NCBI RefSeq assembly: GCF_025061645.1
Contig: NZ_JANYMP010000002.1
Location: forward strand, 622,494 to 686,493
DNA length: 64,000 nt
Source of the DNA: Umezawaea endophytica
GTDB taxonomy: Bacteria; Actinomycetota; Actinomycetes; Mycobacteriales; Pseudonocardiaceae
Direction: 5' to 3'
Position 1 is the first letter of the stretch. Each line of letters starts with the position of its first letter. This document shows positions 54,530 to 63,870 of this stretch, piece after piece. A program made the position numbers and the translations under genes. Below the pieces are notes generated by a model, which did no database searches, was not told the origin of the DNA, and worked only from the letters and a program-made list of their open reading frames with translations.

Positions 54530-55458
54530 CCCGTTCCCGGATGGACGGCCCGCGCCACGACGGCGCGGGCCAGACCAGGTAGCGCCACGGCCAGCCGTCG
54601 CGCCCGCGGCACGACCACCCGTCGGGAGAACACCTGGTAGTCGGCCGCCACGATGCCGTCCAGGATGTCCCGGTAGAGAGTCAGCGCCGTTCCGACGCAC
54701 GGCCGGGAGACCGGCCGCAGCCCCGGCACGCCCTTTTCCGCTTCGCGGTAGACGGCGTAGGTGTGCGCGGCGAGGTGCGCGAAAGCCCGCCGCACCCGCT
54801 GCTCGGACCGCCCGGTCCGCCTGCACCGCAGGAGCAGGTCCCGGTCGACGCCGTACGCGTCCAGCACGTCCAGCGGCAGGTAGAGCCGCCCCCGGTCGAG
54901 GTCCTCGCCGACGTCCCGGAGGAAGTTCGTGAGCTGGAACGCGACCCCCAGCGCCGCCGCTCCCGCCTCGACCTCGTCGCGCGGGCCGACGGTGCCCAGC
55001 ACCGGCAGCATCTGGAGGCCGATCACGGCGGCCGACCCGTGCACGTACCGGCCGAGCGCGGCCAGGTCGGCGTACTCGGTGACCTCCAGGTCCATCCGCA
55101 TCGACGCCAGGAAGTCGGTGAACAGGGTCCGCTCGATCCCGTGGCGCTCGACGGTGTCCGCGAGCGCGGCGAGGACCGGGTGGTCCGTCCGGTGGCCGTC
55201 GAGCTGGGCGCCGAGCTGCTTCTCCAGCCGGTCCAGCTCCGCTCCGCGCTCGGCCGACGAGTTCGCGTCCACGATCTCGTCCGCCCACCGCGCGAACCCG
55301 TACAGCGCGTGCACGGCAGGGCGCTGCGCGGGCGTGAGCAGGCGCGTGGCCAGGTAGAACGTCTTCCCGTAGCTCGCGTTCAGGCGCTTGCAGCGCGCGT
55401 AGGCCAGTCGCACCGCCGGGTCGGTGACCCCCGCGGCGTCGAGTTCCCGGTCGCTCAC
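54511..55458 (-). CDS. crtB: Phytoene/squalene synthase family protein (CrtB-like)
   Basis: Head-to-head prenyl condensation enzyme of 315 residues. The two aspartate-rich motifs are [10 protein letters not shown] (about 70) and [16 protein letters not shown] (about 188), with [11 protein letters not shown] and FQLTNFLRD before them. The GTG at 55458 overlaps the mannosyltransferase stop as GTGA. The presence of crtI and a GGPP synthase upstream on the same strand suggests phytoene for carotenoids rather than squalene. Confidence 0.9.
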   Translation of the reverse strand: MSDRELDAAGVTDPAVRLAYARCKRLNASYGKTFYLATRLLTPAQRPAVHALYGFARWADEIVDANSSAERGAELDRLEKQLGAQLDGHRTDHPVLAALADTVERHGIERTLFTDFLASMRMDLEVTEYADLAALGRYVHGSAAVIGLQMLPVLGTVGPRDEVEAGAAALGVAFQLTNFLRDVGEDLDRGRLYLPLDVLDAYGVDRDLLLRCRRTGRSEQRVRRAFAHLAAHTYAVYREAEKGVPGLRPVSRPCVGTALTLYRDILDGIVAADYQVFSRRVVVPRARRLAVALPGLARAVVARAVHPGTGQNARA

Positions 55459-56981
55459 GGGCGTGGCCCGTACCTGCTCGACAGCTCCAGGGGGTCCGGC
55501 CGCCCCAGCGAGACGGTGGCCAGCGAGGACACGGCGACGACGAACGCCAGGTAGAACCACGAGTACAGCCCCGTGTCGCCGTTGGGGAACGTCACCAGCA
55601 GCAGCACGCAGGAGAAGAACACCACGGCCCGCAGGCCGGTCAGCGTCCACGCCAGCCCGGCGCCGAGGGCCAGCGGCCAACTGAAGTACCAGGGCAGCGT
55701 GGCGGGTGAGAGCAGGGCGACCGCGAGCATGGTCAACGCCGCGTGCCGGATGGCGTTGGGTCCGCCGTCCTCCGCCGCGCGCCACTGCCGCCAGGCGATG
55801 TAGATCAGCAGCAGCGACCCGGCGCCGCGGGCGACGGTCATGAAGACACCGGGCTCGACCGACACGAAGGTGTTGACCACGGTGAAGGCGAAGTCACCGA
55901 CCGCGCTGGGCAGCGACAGCCAGTTCACGATCGTCGAGGACGAGCTGAGGGCCGGGATCCAGCCCAGGTCGACCTTCGCGACGACCGTGCAGACGGCGAA
56001 CACGGCGGCGAACACCGCGATCCCCCCGCCGATGGTCTTCGCGAAGCGCGCCCGCTGCGTGCCGTCGAGCCGCGCGGCCCACACCAGCACCAGGAACGGC
56101 AACGCGATCACGGCGGTGGCCTTGATCGCCACCGCCAACGTCACCAGCGCGATCCCGATCACGTGCCGCCGGTCCAACACCAGCAGCACCCCGGCCGCCA
56201 TCAACCCGACCATCAGGATGTCGTTGTGCCCCCCACCGATCAGGTGGACCAGCATCAACGGGTTGGCCCCCGCCAGCCAGAGCGCGACGGCGGGACGGCC
56301 GCCGAGGTGGCGGGCGAGCCCGGGCAGCGACCAGCACAGCAGCGCGAGCCCGGCCGCGAGGATGATCCTCATCAGCACGACACCGGTGATCACGCTGCCG
56401 CCGGTGGCCCACACGACGCCCTTGGCGATCAGGATGAACAGCGGCCCGTACGGCGCGGGCGTGTTCTGCCACACCCAACTCACGTTGTCGCTCAACGGAC
56501 TCGGCAACGCCGCGGGCCCCACCCGGTACGGATCGAACCCGTGCAACGCCAACTGCCCCTGCGCCAAGTACGAGTACACGTCCTTGGAGAACAACGGCGG
56601 CGACAACAACAACGGCAACGTCCACGCCGCGATGGCGATCACCACCGCCGCACTGCCCACGTACCGGTTGCGCACCATCCGACCCAGCCGCACCCACGCC
56701 CAGATCACCAACCCCAGACCCGCGTACAGCACCCCCGTCGCCAGATCACGACCGTGCCCGTACCGGACCCAGCTCAACGACGTGTTCGTCAGCAGGGGAT
56801 CGATCTTCAGGACCGCGCCCGCTCCCGCGCCGCCGATCGAGAGCAGCGTCACGCCCACGACCCCCAGCAGGATCGTCCTGATCGGGATACCGGTCGGTTC
56901 CGCGGGCGCGCGCGTAGCAGCGGACGGCGCCTGCTGCACGGACGCGGCGCCCGATCTGGGAGGGGACGGAGTTGAAGCCAT
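55455..56981 (-). CDS. Alpha-1,6-mannopyranosyltransferase (MptA/MptB-like, GT-C)
   Basis: Polyprenol-phosphomannose-dependent transferase extending the lipomannan/lipoarabinomannan mannan backbone, active on the outer side of the membrane. It has 508 residues and about 12-13 transmembrane segments. The first extracellular loop holds [23 protein letters not shown] with the acidic GT-C residues. The ATG at 56981 ([10 protein letters not shown]) is preferred. It sits between crtI and crtB. MptA (Rv2174) versus MptB cannot be decided by eye; place in the order favours MptA. Confidence 0.9.
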   Translation of the reverse strand: MASTPSPPRSGAASVQQAPSAATRAPAEPTGIPIRTILLGVVGVTLLSIGGAGAGAVLKIDPLLTNTSLSWVRYGHGRDLATGVLYAGLGLVIWAWVRLGRMVRNRYVGSAAVVIAIAAWTLPLLLSPPLFSKDVYSYLAQGQLALHGFDPYRVGPAALPSPLSDNVSWVWQNTPAPYGPLFILIAKGVVWATGGSVITGVVLMRIILAAGLALLCWSLPGLARHLGGRPAVALWLAGANPLMLVHLIGGGHNDILMVGLMAAGVLLVLDRRHVIGIALVTLAVAIKATAVIALPFLVLVWAARLDGTQRARFAKTIGGGIAVFAAVFAVCTVVAKVDLGWIPALSSSSTIVNWLSLPSAVGDFAFTVVNTFVSVEPGVFMTVARGAGSLLLIYIAWRQWRAAEDGGPNAIRHAALTMLAVALLSPATLPWYFSWPLALGAGLAWTLTGLRAVVFFSCVLLLVTFPNGDTGLYSWFYLAFVVAVSSLATVSLGRPDPLELSSRYGPRP

Positions 56982-57135
56982 CGCGGCAACATCGTTGCAC
57001 AGCGCGCTCACACGCCGGAACGCGATGGCGGGCAAGCGCCGCGGGGCTCCCGCGTCCCGGAGGATCTTCGCACGTGGAGATCGCTCCGGGCAGTGCCCAT
57101 GTGGAGTATTCGCGGCGGGGCGGCGCGCGGTTCGA

Positions 57136-58656
57136 TCAGCTCACGACGGACGTCCTGGCCCGTGCGGAACGGGTGCGCAGCGGCGTGCCGGCGACCCGTG
57201 ACGCGGCCAGCTTCCCGGAGATCAGCACCGGCGGGACGCCGACGCCGGGCGTGGTGCCGCAGCCCGCCAGCACCACGTTGTCGACGCCATCGACCAGGTT
57301 GCGCGGCCGGAACGGCCCGGTCTGCGCAAGCGTGTGCGCCGCCGAGAACGGCGTGCCAGCGGCGAGGCCCTGGTCCGCCCAGTCCTGGGGCGTGACCAGC
57401 CGCGACGTCTCGATCGACGCCTCGAACCCGGTCAGCCCGCGGGCCTCGAGGGTGCGCAGCAGCTCGTCGCGGTACGCGGGGCCGACGCGCGGCCAGTCGA
57501 TCGGCCCGGTCTCCAGGTTCGGCGCGGGCGCGAGCACGAAGTTCAGGTGCCGGTCGGCGGGCGCGAGCGACGGGTCGCTCAGCGTCGGCTGGGTGACCAG
57601 CAGCGACGGGTCGCTCATCAGCCGACCCGTCGAGGTGATCTCGTCGAACGTCCGGTCCCACGCGTCGCCGAAGAAGATCGTGTGGTGCCCGAGTTCCGAC
57701 CACGTCCGGTTCGTGCCCGCGTGCAGCACGACCGCCGACGGCGACCAGCGCACCGGGCGCGGGCGGCGCGGGGCCTTGCCGAGCAGCCGGTAGGCCACCG
57801 GCAGGTCGGGGGTCAGCACCACGGCGTCGCACGGGATCCGCTCTCCGCCGGTCGTGCGGACGGCCGTGACGCGGCTGCCGATGCGCTCCAGCCAGGCGAC
57901 GGCGGTGTCGTAGCGGAAGGTCGCGCCCGCGGTGGCCGCGGCGCCCGCCATCGCGTCCGGCAGCGCCCGCATCCCGCCGCGCGGGAACGTCACGCCCGCG
58001 ATCGTGTCCATGTACGCGATCACGGCGTACGCGGCCAGCGCCCGCCGGGGCGGCACCCCGGCGTAGAGCGACTGGAACGAGAACACGCGCTGGAGGCGCT
58101 CGTCGCGCAGGAACCGCCCGATGGCCGGGCCGAGCCGCCCGAACCCGCCCAGCGCCGCCAGCTTGGCCAGCGACGGGCCGAGCACGTCGGTGGGGGAGTC
58201 GAAGTTGCCGCCGATGAACTGGTCGCGCTCGACCCGGTACAGCTCGGTGAGCCACGTCCGCAGCCGCCGGTAGCCCGCGGCCTCCGCGCCACCCGCGAAC
58301 CGCCGGACCTCGGCCTCCATCGCGTCCGCGTCGGCGTGCACGTCGAGCGTGCCGCCGTCGGCGAACCGCGCCCGGTAGGCGGGCTCGACGGGCAGGAGGT
58401 CCAGCCGGTCGGAGAGCGACTCGCCGACCGCGGCGAGGGCGTCCTCCACCAGCTCCGGCATGGTCAGCACGGTCGGCCCGGTGTCGATCCGGTAGCCGTC
58501 CAGGTCCAGCCGCCCGGCCCGGCCGCCGGGCGTGGGGTCGCGCTCGACGACGGTCACCGCCCGGCCCGCGCCGAGCAGGTGCAGCGTCGTGGACAGCCCG
58601 GCGAGGCCCGCGCCCACCACGACGACGTGGTCGGTGCGCCCCGGTAGCGTCTTCAT
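57136..58656 (-). CDS. crtI: Phytoene desaturase family protein (CrtI-like)
   Basis: FAD-dependent carotenoid desaturase of 506 residues. The dinucleotide fold VVVVGAGLAGLSTTLHLLGAG (about 11-31) is followed by ERDPTPGGRAG. The C-terminal block GPFRPRNLVDGVDNVVLAGCGTTPGVGVPPVLISGKLAA matches bacterial CrtI. The ATG at 58656 follows the GGPP synthase stop by one base. The number of desaturation steps cannot be told. It is part of the idsA-crtI-mpt-crtB transcript, with a 154-bp gap before the mannosyltransferase that holds no clear signal. Confidence 0.9.
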   Translation of the reverse strand: MKTLPGRTDHVVVVGAGLAGLSTTLHLLGAGRAVTVVERDPTPGGRAGRLDLDGYRIDTGPTVLTMPELVEDALAAVGESLSDRLDLLPVEPAYRARFADGGTLDVHADADAMEAEVRRFAGGAEAAGYRRLRTWLTELYRVERDQFIGGNFDSPTDVLGPSLAKLAALGGFGRLGPAIGRFLRDERLQRVFSFQSLYAGVPPRRALAAYAVIAYMDTIAGVTFPRGGMRALPDAMAGAAATAGATFRYDTAVAWLERIGSRVTAVRTTGGERIPCDAVVLTPDLPVAYRLLGKAPRRPRPVRWSPSAVVLHAGTNRTWSELGHHTIFFGDAWDRTFDEITSTGRLMSDPSLLVTQPTLSDPSLAPADRHLNFVLAPAPNLETGPIDWPRVGPAYRDELLRTLEARGLTGFEASIETSRLVTPQDWADQGLAAGTPFSAAHTLAQTGPFRPRNLVDGVDNVVLAGCGTTPGVGVPPVLISGKLAASRVAGTPLRTRSARARTSVVS

Positions 58657-58657
58657 G

Positions 58658-59737
58658 TCAGTAGGCCCGCTTCGTCGCGCTGACGGCCAGTTCCGCCAGC
58701 CGCTCTCCTGCGGGGGCCACGACCGGCGCGGCCTCCAGCGCGGCCATCGCGGACGTGGTCAGCTCGGTGATCCGGTCCTCGATCGCGTCCACGGCGCCCA
58801 CGCCGATCAGCGCGTCGCGCACCTCGTCGACCGTCTCCACGTCCAGCTCCGGGTTGCCGAGCGCCTTGTGCAGCACGTCGGCGCCGTACTCCATGCCGAG
58901 CGCCACGAGCAGCGTCCGCTTGCCCTCGCGCAGGTCGTCGCCCGCGGGCTTGCCGGTGACCGCGGGGTCGCCGTACACGCCGAGCAGGTCGTCCCGCAGT
59001 TGGAAGGCGACGCCGATGTCCGCGCCGAACCGGCGCAGCCCGTCGATCAGCTCCGGCGACCCGCCGCCGAGCGCGGCGCCCATGTGCAGCGGCCTCTCCA
59101 CGGTGTACGCGGCGGTCTTGAGCCGGTCGATCCGCAGCGCGGCCTCCGGCGAGGAGTCGCCGCGCGCCTGCGTGAGCACGTCCAGGTACTGGCCCGCGAG
59201 CATCTCGGTGCGCATGTCCCGCCACGGCAGGCTGAGCCGCTGGAGCGCGTCCGTCGGCAGACCGGCGGCGAACAGCATGTCGTCCGCCCAGGCCAGCGCG
59301 ATGTCGCCGATCAGCACGGCCGCCGCGAGCCCGAACCGCTCCGGCTCGCCGAGCCAGCGCCGGTCGCGGTGCTCCTGGGCGAACGCGATGTGCACGGTCG
59401 GCTGGCCGCGGCGCACCTCGGAGGCGTCCATCAGGTCGTCGTGCACCAGCGCGCACGCCTGGATCAGCTCCAGCGAGCTGACCGCCGTGAGCACGGACTC
59501 CGCGAGTGGCCCCTCCGGGTCACCGCCCGCGGCCCGCCAGCCCCACCAGGCGAACGTCGGGCGGATGCGCTTCCCACCGCTGAGGACGAACGCGGCCAGG
59601 CCGTCCACCGCCCCGGTGAAGTTGTCGTCCATCAGCTCGCCCAACGCGCGCCGGTCGGCCAGGTAGGCCGCCAACGCCTCGTCGACGTGCTGGGGGAGGG
59701 CGAGGTCCAACGGGTGGAGCAGTTCTGGGGCGGACAC
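58658..59737 (-). CDS. Polyprenyl diphosphate synthase (probable GGPP synthase)
   Basis: Trans-prenyltransferase of 359 residues. The first aspartate-rich motif is VHDDLMDAS (about 93-101) and the second QLRDDLLGVYGD (about 238-249); GGKRIRPTF is at about 54-62. Small residues before the first motif allow C20 product, but length is not proved. The GTG at 59737 is inferred from VSAPELLHP; GAGGTGA lies about 13 nt upstream. It heads the carotenoid/mannosyl operon and is the counterpart of idsA2 (Rv2173). It is divergent from metF. Confidence 0.92.
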   Translation of the reverse strand: MSAPELLHPLDLALPQHVDEALAAYLADRRALGELMDDNFTGAVDGLAAFVLSGGKRIRPTFAWWGWRAAGGDPEGPLAESVLTAVSSLELIQACALVHDDLMDASEVRRGQPTVHIAFAQEHRDRRWLGEPERFGLAAAVLIGDIALAWADDMLFAAGLPTDALQRLSLPWRDMRTEMLAGQYLDVLTQARGDSSPEAALRIDRLKTAAYTVERPLHMGAALGGGSPELIDGLRRFGADIGVAFQLRDDLLGVYGDPAVTGKPAGDDLREGKRTLLVALGMEYGADVLHKALGNPELDVETVDEVRDALIGVGAVDAIEDRITELTTSAMAALEAAPVVAPAGERLAELAVSATKRAY

Positions 59738-59842
59738 CTCTCTATGGTCACCTCTCCGGCGCTCCACCGCCGCACCGGGGCCCTCGTCCCAGCAAGTGAA
59801 TGGTGTCTCCCACGCGTCGGACACCCCACTAGGGTGGTGGTC

Positions 59843-60727
59843 ATGACGACGGTGGTCGAGCGGTTGCACGGGCGAGGTCCCCTGTTCTCGGTCGAGTTCT
59901 TCCCTCCCCGCGACAGCGCGGAAGAGCTGGTCCTGTGGCGCGCGATCCGCGAACTGGAGCCGCTCGACCCCGCTTTCGTCTCCATCACCTACGGCGCGGG
60001 CGGGTCCAGCCGCGACTTCACCATCCGCACGACCGGCCGCGTCGCGCAGGAGACGACCCTGGTGCCGATGGCGCACCTGACCGCCGTCGACCACTCCGTC
60101 GCCGAGCTGCGCAACGTGATCGGCTGGTACGCGGCCGTCGGCGTGCGCAACATCCTGGCCGTGCGCGGCGACCCGCCCGGCGACCCCAACGGCGAGTGGA
60201 TCGCCCACCCCGAGGGCCTCACCTACGCCGAGGAGCTGGTCCGGCTCTGCCGCGAGCTCGGCGACTTCTGCGTGGGCGTCGCGGCGTTCCCGTACGGCCA
60301 CCCGCGGTCCGGCGACGTGGACGAGGACACGAAGTTCCTGGTCCGCAAGCTGCGCGCGGGCGCGGACTTCGCCATCGCCCAGCTCTTCTTCGAGCCGGAG
60401 GACTTCCTGAGGCTGCGCGACCGGGTCGCCGCGCTCGGCTGCGACGCCGCGCTGATCCCCGGCCTGATGCCGCTGACGACCCCGCGCACGCTGGCCAAGA
60501 CGATCGAGCTGTCCGGCGCCGACGTCCCCCCGTCGGTCGCCCGCAAACTGGACCCCTTCGTGGACGACCCGGTGGCCTTCCGGAAAGCTGGTGTCGACCT
60601 GGTGACGGAGATGGGGGAGCGGCTGCTCGCCGAAGGCGTGCCCAGCCTGCACTTCTACACCCTGAACCGCTCGAAGGCGACGAGGGAAGTGGTGGCCCGG
60701 TTGGGCCTGGTCCCCGCGCGCACGTGA
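59843..60727 (+). CDS. metF: Methylenetetrahydrofolate reductase family protein
   Basis: FAD-type TIM barrel reductase of 294 residues, making 5-methyl-THF for methionine synthesis. It has SVEFFPPRD at the N-terminus, SITYGAGGSSRD (about 50), VRGDPPGD and KFLVRKLRAGADFAIAQLFFE (about 165-185), and LHFYTLNRS near the end. It is the normal length for the bacterial enzyme. The ATG at 59843 has no clear ribosome site. The next gene begins 10 bases after its stop. Rv2172c has this place in M. tuberculosis. Confidence 0.93.
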   Translation: MTTVVERLHGRGPLFSVEFFPPRDSAEELVLWRAIRELEPLDPAFVSITYGAGGSSRDFTIRTTGRVAQETTLVPMAHLTAVDHSVAELRNVIGWYAAVGVRNILAVRGDPPGDPNGEWIAHPEGLTYAEELVRLCRELGDFCVGVAAFPYGHPRSGDVDEDTKFLVRKLRAGADFAIAQLFFEPEDFLRLRDRVAALGCDAALIPGLMPLTTPRTLAKTIELSGADVPPSVARKLDPFVDDPVAFRKAGVDLVTEMGERLLAEGVPSLHFYTLNRSKATREVVARLGLVPART

Positions 60728-60737
60728 GGAGGTGCGG

Positions 60738-61355
60738 ATGTCCGCCTTCGACGAGAACTTCAAGAAGAACGCGGCCGAAGCCCGGCGAGCCCGGTCCGAG
60801 GCGCACAAGCGCGGCCTGGCCGACGACTTCGAGGCCAAGATGCGTTCTGCCGCGCCGGTGATCGCACGGGTCTGCCGCGACATGGCGGCCGTGCTCCGCG
60901 TGGCGCGGGTGCCCGTCGCCACCGACGACGGCTGGTCACTCCCGGACCTGCCGTCGGTGCTGTCCGCCCCGCCCCGCTACACCGCGGCGGACCGCTTCGG
61001 CAAGCGCTTCGGCCTCCAGTTGGCCACCCCGTCCTGGGCCACCCTGACCCCCGACGGCGCGCTGCTCAGCGACCGGTTCAAGTCCAGCGTCCGCAGGGAG
61101 AGGACGGCCGAGCGCGAAGCCCGGATCCGAGCCGTCCACCAGGCCATCGCGGTCAGCGACGTGAACGCGCTCGCGGGCACCACCCTCGAAGCCGACTTCG
61201 GCATGACCCACCGCCTGGTGCTGGACCGGAACACCCGCGTCCTGTTCGTCTGCGCGGGCGTCCAGGGCGCGCGGCCGACCGTGCTGCCGTTCTCCGAGTA
61301 CGGGAGCAGGGCGTCCTCGGCCCTCGTCCAGGCCTGGGAGCACCGCGGGCGCTAG
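60738..61355 (+). CDS. Conserved hypothetical protein
   Basis: 205 residues. The ATG at 60738 has AGGAGG 5 nt upstream, so the alternative GTG two codons earlier is less likely. The N-terminal ~50 residues are a charged helix (AEARRARSEAHKRGLADDFEAKM). The body has no known domain but contains LVLDRNTRVLFVCAGVQGARPTVLPFSEYGSRA as a conserved-looking block. It is probably transcribed with metF. Function unknown. Confidence 0.78.
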   Translation: MSAFDENFKKNAAEARRARSEAHKRGLADDFEAKMRSAAPVIARVCRDMAAVLRVARVPVATDDGWSLPDLPSVLSAPPRYTAADRFGKRFGLQLATPSWATLTPDGALLSDRFKSSVRRERTAEREARIRAVHQAIAVSDVNALAGTTLEADFGMTHRLVLDRNTRVLFVCAGVQGARPTVLPFSEYGSRASSALVQAWEHRGR

Positions 61356-61382
61356 AGGATCACCCGTCCCGGTGACGCTCGA

Positions 61383-62036
61383 TCAGGCGACCAGGCTCCT
61401 CCGGTGCGCGACGAGCGCCAGCACCACGACGATCAGCGCGGCCCCGCCCGTGAGCGCCCCGACCAGGAACACCCACCCGATCAGCCCCTCGGAGTTCGCT
61501 CCCGCGTACTGCACGGTCGCGTTCAGCATCGACGCCTGGCCGGGTTTGGGGCTCCAGGCGATCGTGCCCTCTTCCTCCTCGCGGCCGTTGGTGTTGACCA
61601 CCCCGCCAGGAAAACTGATCTTCACCTGGATGTCCGCGCGGTCGATCGGCACCTGCGTCAGGTCGACCGAGCCGGACATCGTGACCAGGTTGCCCGAGCG
61701 GCGGAAGCTGATCTGGTAGCGGCTGCTGGACGAGCTGGTGGCGAGCGAGAGGGTGCGGACCTCGTCGAAGGTCAGGCCGTTGAAGAAGAGCTGGGTGCCC
61801 GCGTAGGCGTCGACCTTGTACGGCTTGGTCGTGACGCGGCTGGCCAGCTCCGACGGCACCCGCAACTGGGGGCCCGGATCGTTGTCCGCGGTCGGCGGGG
61901 TCGCGGCGATGATCTCGCCGGACACGCGGTCGTCCTCCGACACCGCCATGGCGGCGTGCAGGCGGACGCACCCCGACAGCGAGAACGCCGCGAGGAGCAG
62001 GAAGACCGGCAGGAGGAGCACACGGGCTCTGGACAC
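61383..62036 (-). CDS. LppM-family lipoprotein (DUF3153)
   Basis: 217 residues. The GTG at 62036 gives a signal peptide with the lipobox FSLSGC (C at about residue 23), so the protein is lipidated outside. A beta-rich DUF3153 domain follows (VPSELASRVTTKPYKVDAYAGTQLFFNGL, EEEGTIAWSPKPG). A C-terminal transmembrane helix (about 185-206) and basic tail end it. LppM of M. tuberculosis (Rv2171) is the counterpart. It is divergent from the DUF885 peptidase by 117 bp. Confidence 0.9.
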   Translation of the reverse strand: MSRARVLLLPVFLLLAAFSLSGCVRLHAAMAVSEDDRVSGEIIAATPPTADNDPGPQLRVPSELASRVTTKPYKVDAYAGTQLFFNGLTFDEVRTLSLATSSSSSRYQISFRRSGNLVTMSGSVDLTQVPIDRADIQVKISFPGGVVNTNGREEEEGTIAWSPKPGQASMLNATVQYAGANSEGLIGWVFLVGALTGGAALIVVVLALVAHRRSLVA

Positions 62037-62153
62037 CTGGTCATCCTGCCGGCAAGGAGCGGTGTGGACCTTGTCAGCCAACCGTTCGACTGGTAATCGT
62101 GAGCAAGCCTAAAGACCTTTCGGGTGTCCGAACCGGGCGGTAGCGTGCCGGAC

Positions 62154-63833
62154 ATGGCTTCCTCTTCGGCTGGTGTGCACGGCATCAGCAACCGGTTCGT
62201 GACCGACTACGCGGCGTTGGACCCGATCGCGGCGACCCAGCTCGGTCTGCCCGGAGGTGAGGACCAGCTCACCGACTACTCGCCGGAAGGCCACGCGGCG
62301 CGGTACGAGCTGACCGTCAAGGCCGTCCGCGACATCGAGGCCACCGAGCCCGTCGACAAGTCCGAGAGCGACGCCAAGGCGGTCTTCCTCGAACGCAGCG
62401 AGGTCGCCACCGACCTGCACGAGGCGGGCCGGTCCGAGGGCGACCTCAACGTGCTCGCCAGCCCCGTGCAGAACCTGCGCGAGATCTTCGACCACATGCC
62501 GACCGACACCCCCGAGCAGTGGGCCGTCGTGGCCCGCCGCCTCGCCGCGATGCCCGCCGCGGTCGCGAACCTCCGCGCGGGCCTGACCTACGCCTCGGAC
62601 AAGGGCAGGACCGCCGCGCTGCGCCAGGTCACCAAGGTCGCCGACCAGTGCGACACGTGGTCCGGCCGCCGCGGCGGCAAGTCCTTCTTCGCCGGACTGG
62701 TCGAGGGCGCGCAGGTGGACGACGCGCTGCGCGCCGACCTGGAACGGGGCGCGACGGCCGCGTCCGAGGCCTACGGCGACCTGGCCGCGTTCCTGCGCGA
62801 CGACCTCGCCGCCAAGGCCCCGGAGAAGGACGCCGTCGGCGAAGAGGTCTACCGGCTCTCCTCGCGGTACTTCATCGGCTCCCGCCTCGACCTCGCCGAG
62901 GCCTACGAGTGGGGCTGGGAGGAGTTCACCCGCATCGAGACCGAGATGAAGCAGATCGTCGGCCGGATCAAGCCCGGCGCGACGCTCGCCGAAGCCGCGG
63001 CGGCGCTCGACGCCGACCCCCGCTACCTCGTGCACGGCCAGGCCGGGCTCCAGTCGTGGATGCAGCAGCTCTCCGACAAGGCCCTGATCGACCTGCGCGA
63101 CGTGCACTTCGCGCTGCCGGACGAGCTGATGAAGCTGGAGTGCCGGATCGCCCCGCCCGGCGGCGGCGTCGGCGCGTACTACAGCAGCCCGACCCCGGAC
63201 TTCTCCCGCCCCGGCCGCATGTGGTGGTCCGTGCCCGCCGACAAGGAGTCGTTCTCCACCTGGCGCGAGCTGACGACCGTCTACCACGAGGGTGTTCCCG
63301 GCCACCACCTCCAGGTCGCGACCGCCGTCTACCACGCCGACAAGCTCAACGACTACCAGCGCCTCTTCTGCTGGGTCTCCGGCCACGGCGAGGGCTGGGC
63401 CCTCTACGCCGAACGGCTGATGCGGGAACTCGGCTACCTCGACGACGACGGCAACCTGCTCGGCATGCTCGACGCCCACCTCTTCCGCGCGGCCCGCGTG
63501 ATCGTGGACATCGGCATGCACCTGGAACTGGAGATCCCGAAGGGCACCGGCTTCCACGAGGGCGAGCGGTGGACCCCCGAGCTGGGCCTGGAGTTCATGC
63601 TCACCCGGACCATCACCGACGCCTCGCACGTCCACGACGAGATCGACCGCTACCTCGGCTGGCCGGGCCAGGCCCCGTCGTACAAGATCGGCGAACGCCT
63701 CTGGCTCGCCGCGCGCGACGACGCCCGCGCCCGCCACGGCGCCGCGTTCGACCTCAAGGAGTTCCACCAGAGCGCGCTGGAGATGGGCGCCATGGGGCTC
63801 GACACGCTCCGCGAACGGCTCGCCGAGCTCTGA
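62154..63833 (+). CDS. DUF885 family protein (putative zinc peptidase)
   Basis: 559 residues. The DUF885 fold, a helical peptidase-like fold near M3/M32 families, has the zinc site YHEGVPGHHLQVA (about 385). GEGWALYAERLMRELGYLDD (about 415-434) provides the further Glu. The ATG at 62154 gives MASSSAGVHGISN; a GTG at 62124 is the alternative, with no strong ribosome site for either. Substrate unknown. It is cytoplasmic, with no signal sequence. Confidence 0.87.
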   Translation: MASSSAGVHGISNRFVTDYAALDPIAATQLGLPGGEDQLTDYSPEGHAARYELTVKAVRDIEATEPVDKSESDAKAVFLERSEVATDLHEAGRSEGDLNVLASPVQNLREIFDHMPTDTPEQWAVVARRLAAMPAAVANLRAGLTYASDKGRTAALRQVTKVADQCDTWSGRRGGKSFFAGLVEGAQVDDALRADLERGATAASEAYGDLAAFLRDDLAAKAPEKDAVGEEVYRLSSRYFIGSRLDLAEAYEWGWEEFTRIETEMKQIVGRIKPGATLAEAAAALDADPRYLVHGQAGLQSWMQQLSDKALIDLRDVHFALPDELMKLECRIAPPGGGVGAYYSSPTPDFSRPGRMWWSVPADKESFSTWRELTTVYHEGVPGHHLQVATAVYHADKLNDYQRLFCWVSGHGEGWALYAERLMRELGYLDDDGNLLGMLDAHLFRAARVIVDIGMHLELEIPKGTGFHEGERWTPELGLEFMLTRTITDASHVHDEIDRYLGWPGQAPSYKIGERLWLAARDDARARHGAAFDLKEFHQSALEMGAMGLDTLRERLAEL

Positions 63834-63841
63834 CGGGGGCA

Positions 63842-63870
63842 GGGGCTGCCCGGTGCGACCGGGCAGCCCC
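63842..63870. terminator. Terminator between the DUF885 and GNAT genes
   Basis: A 13-bp perfect stem GGGGCTGCCCGGT (63842-63854) pairs with 63858-63870 around a GCG loop. It ends at the first base of the next stop codon. Confidence 0.9.

Noticed and set aside
57008-58255. Alternative Arg/Ala-rich frame opposite crtI
   Set aside because: Shadow frame of crtI with no recognisable domain.
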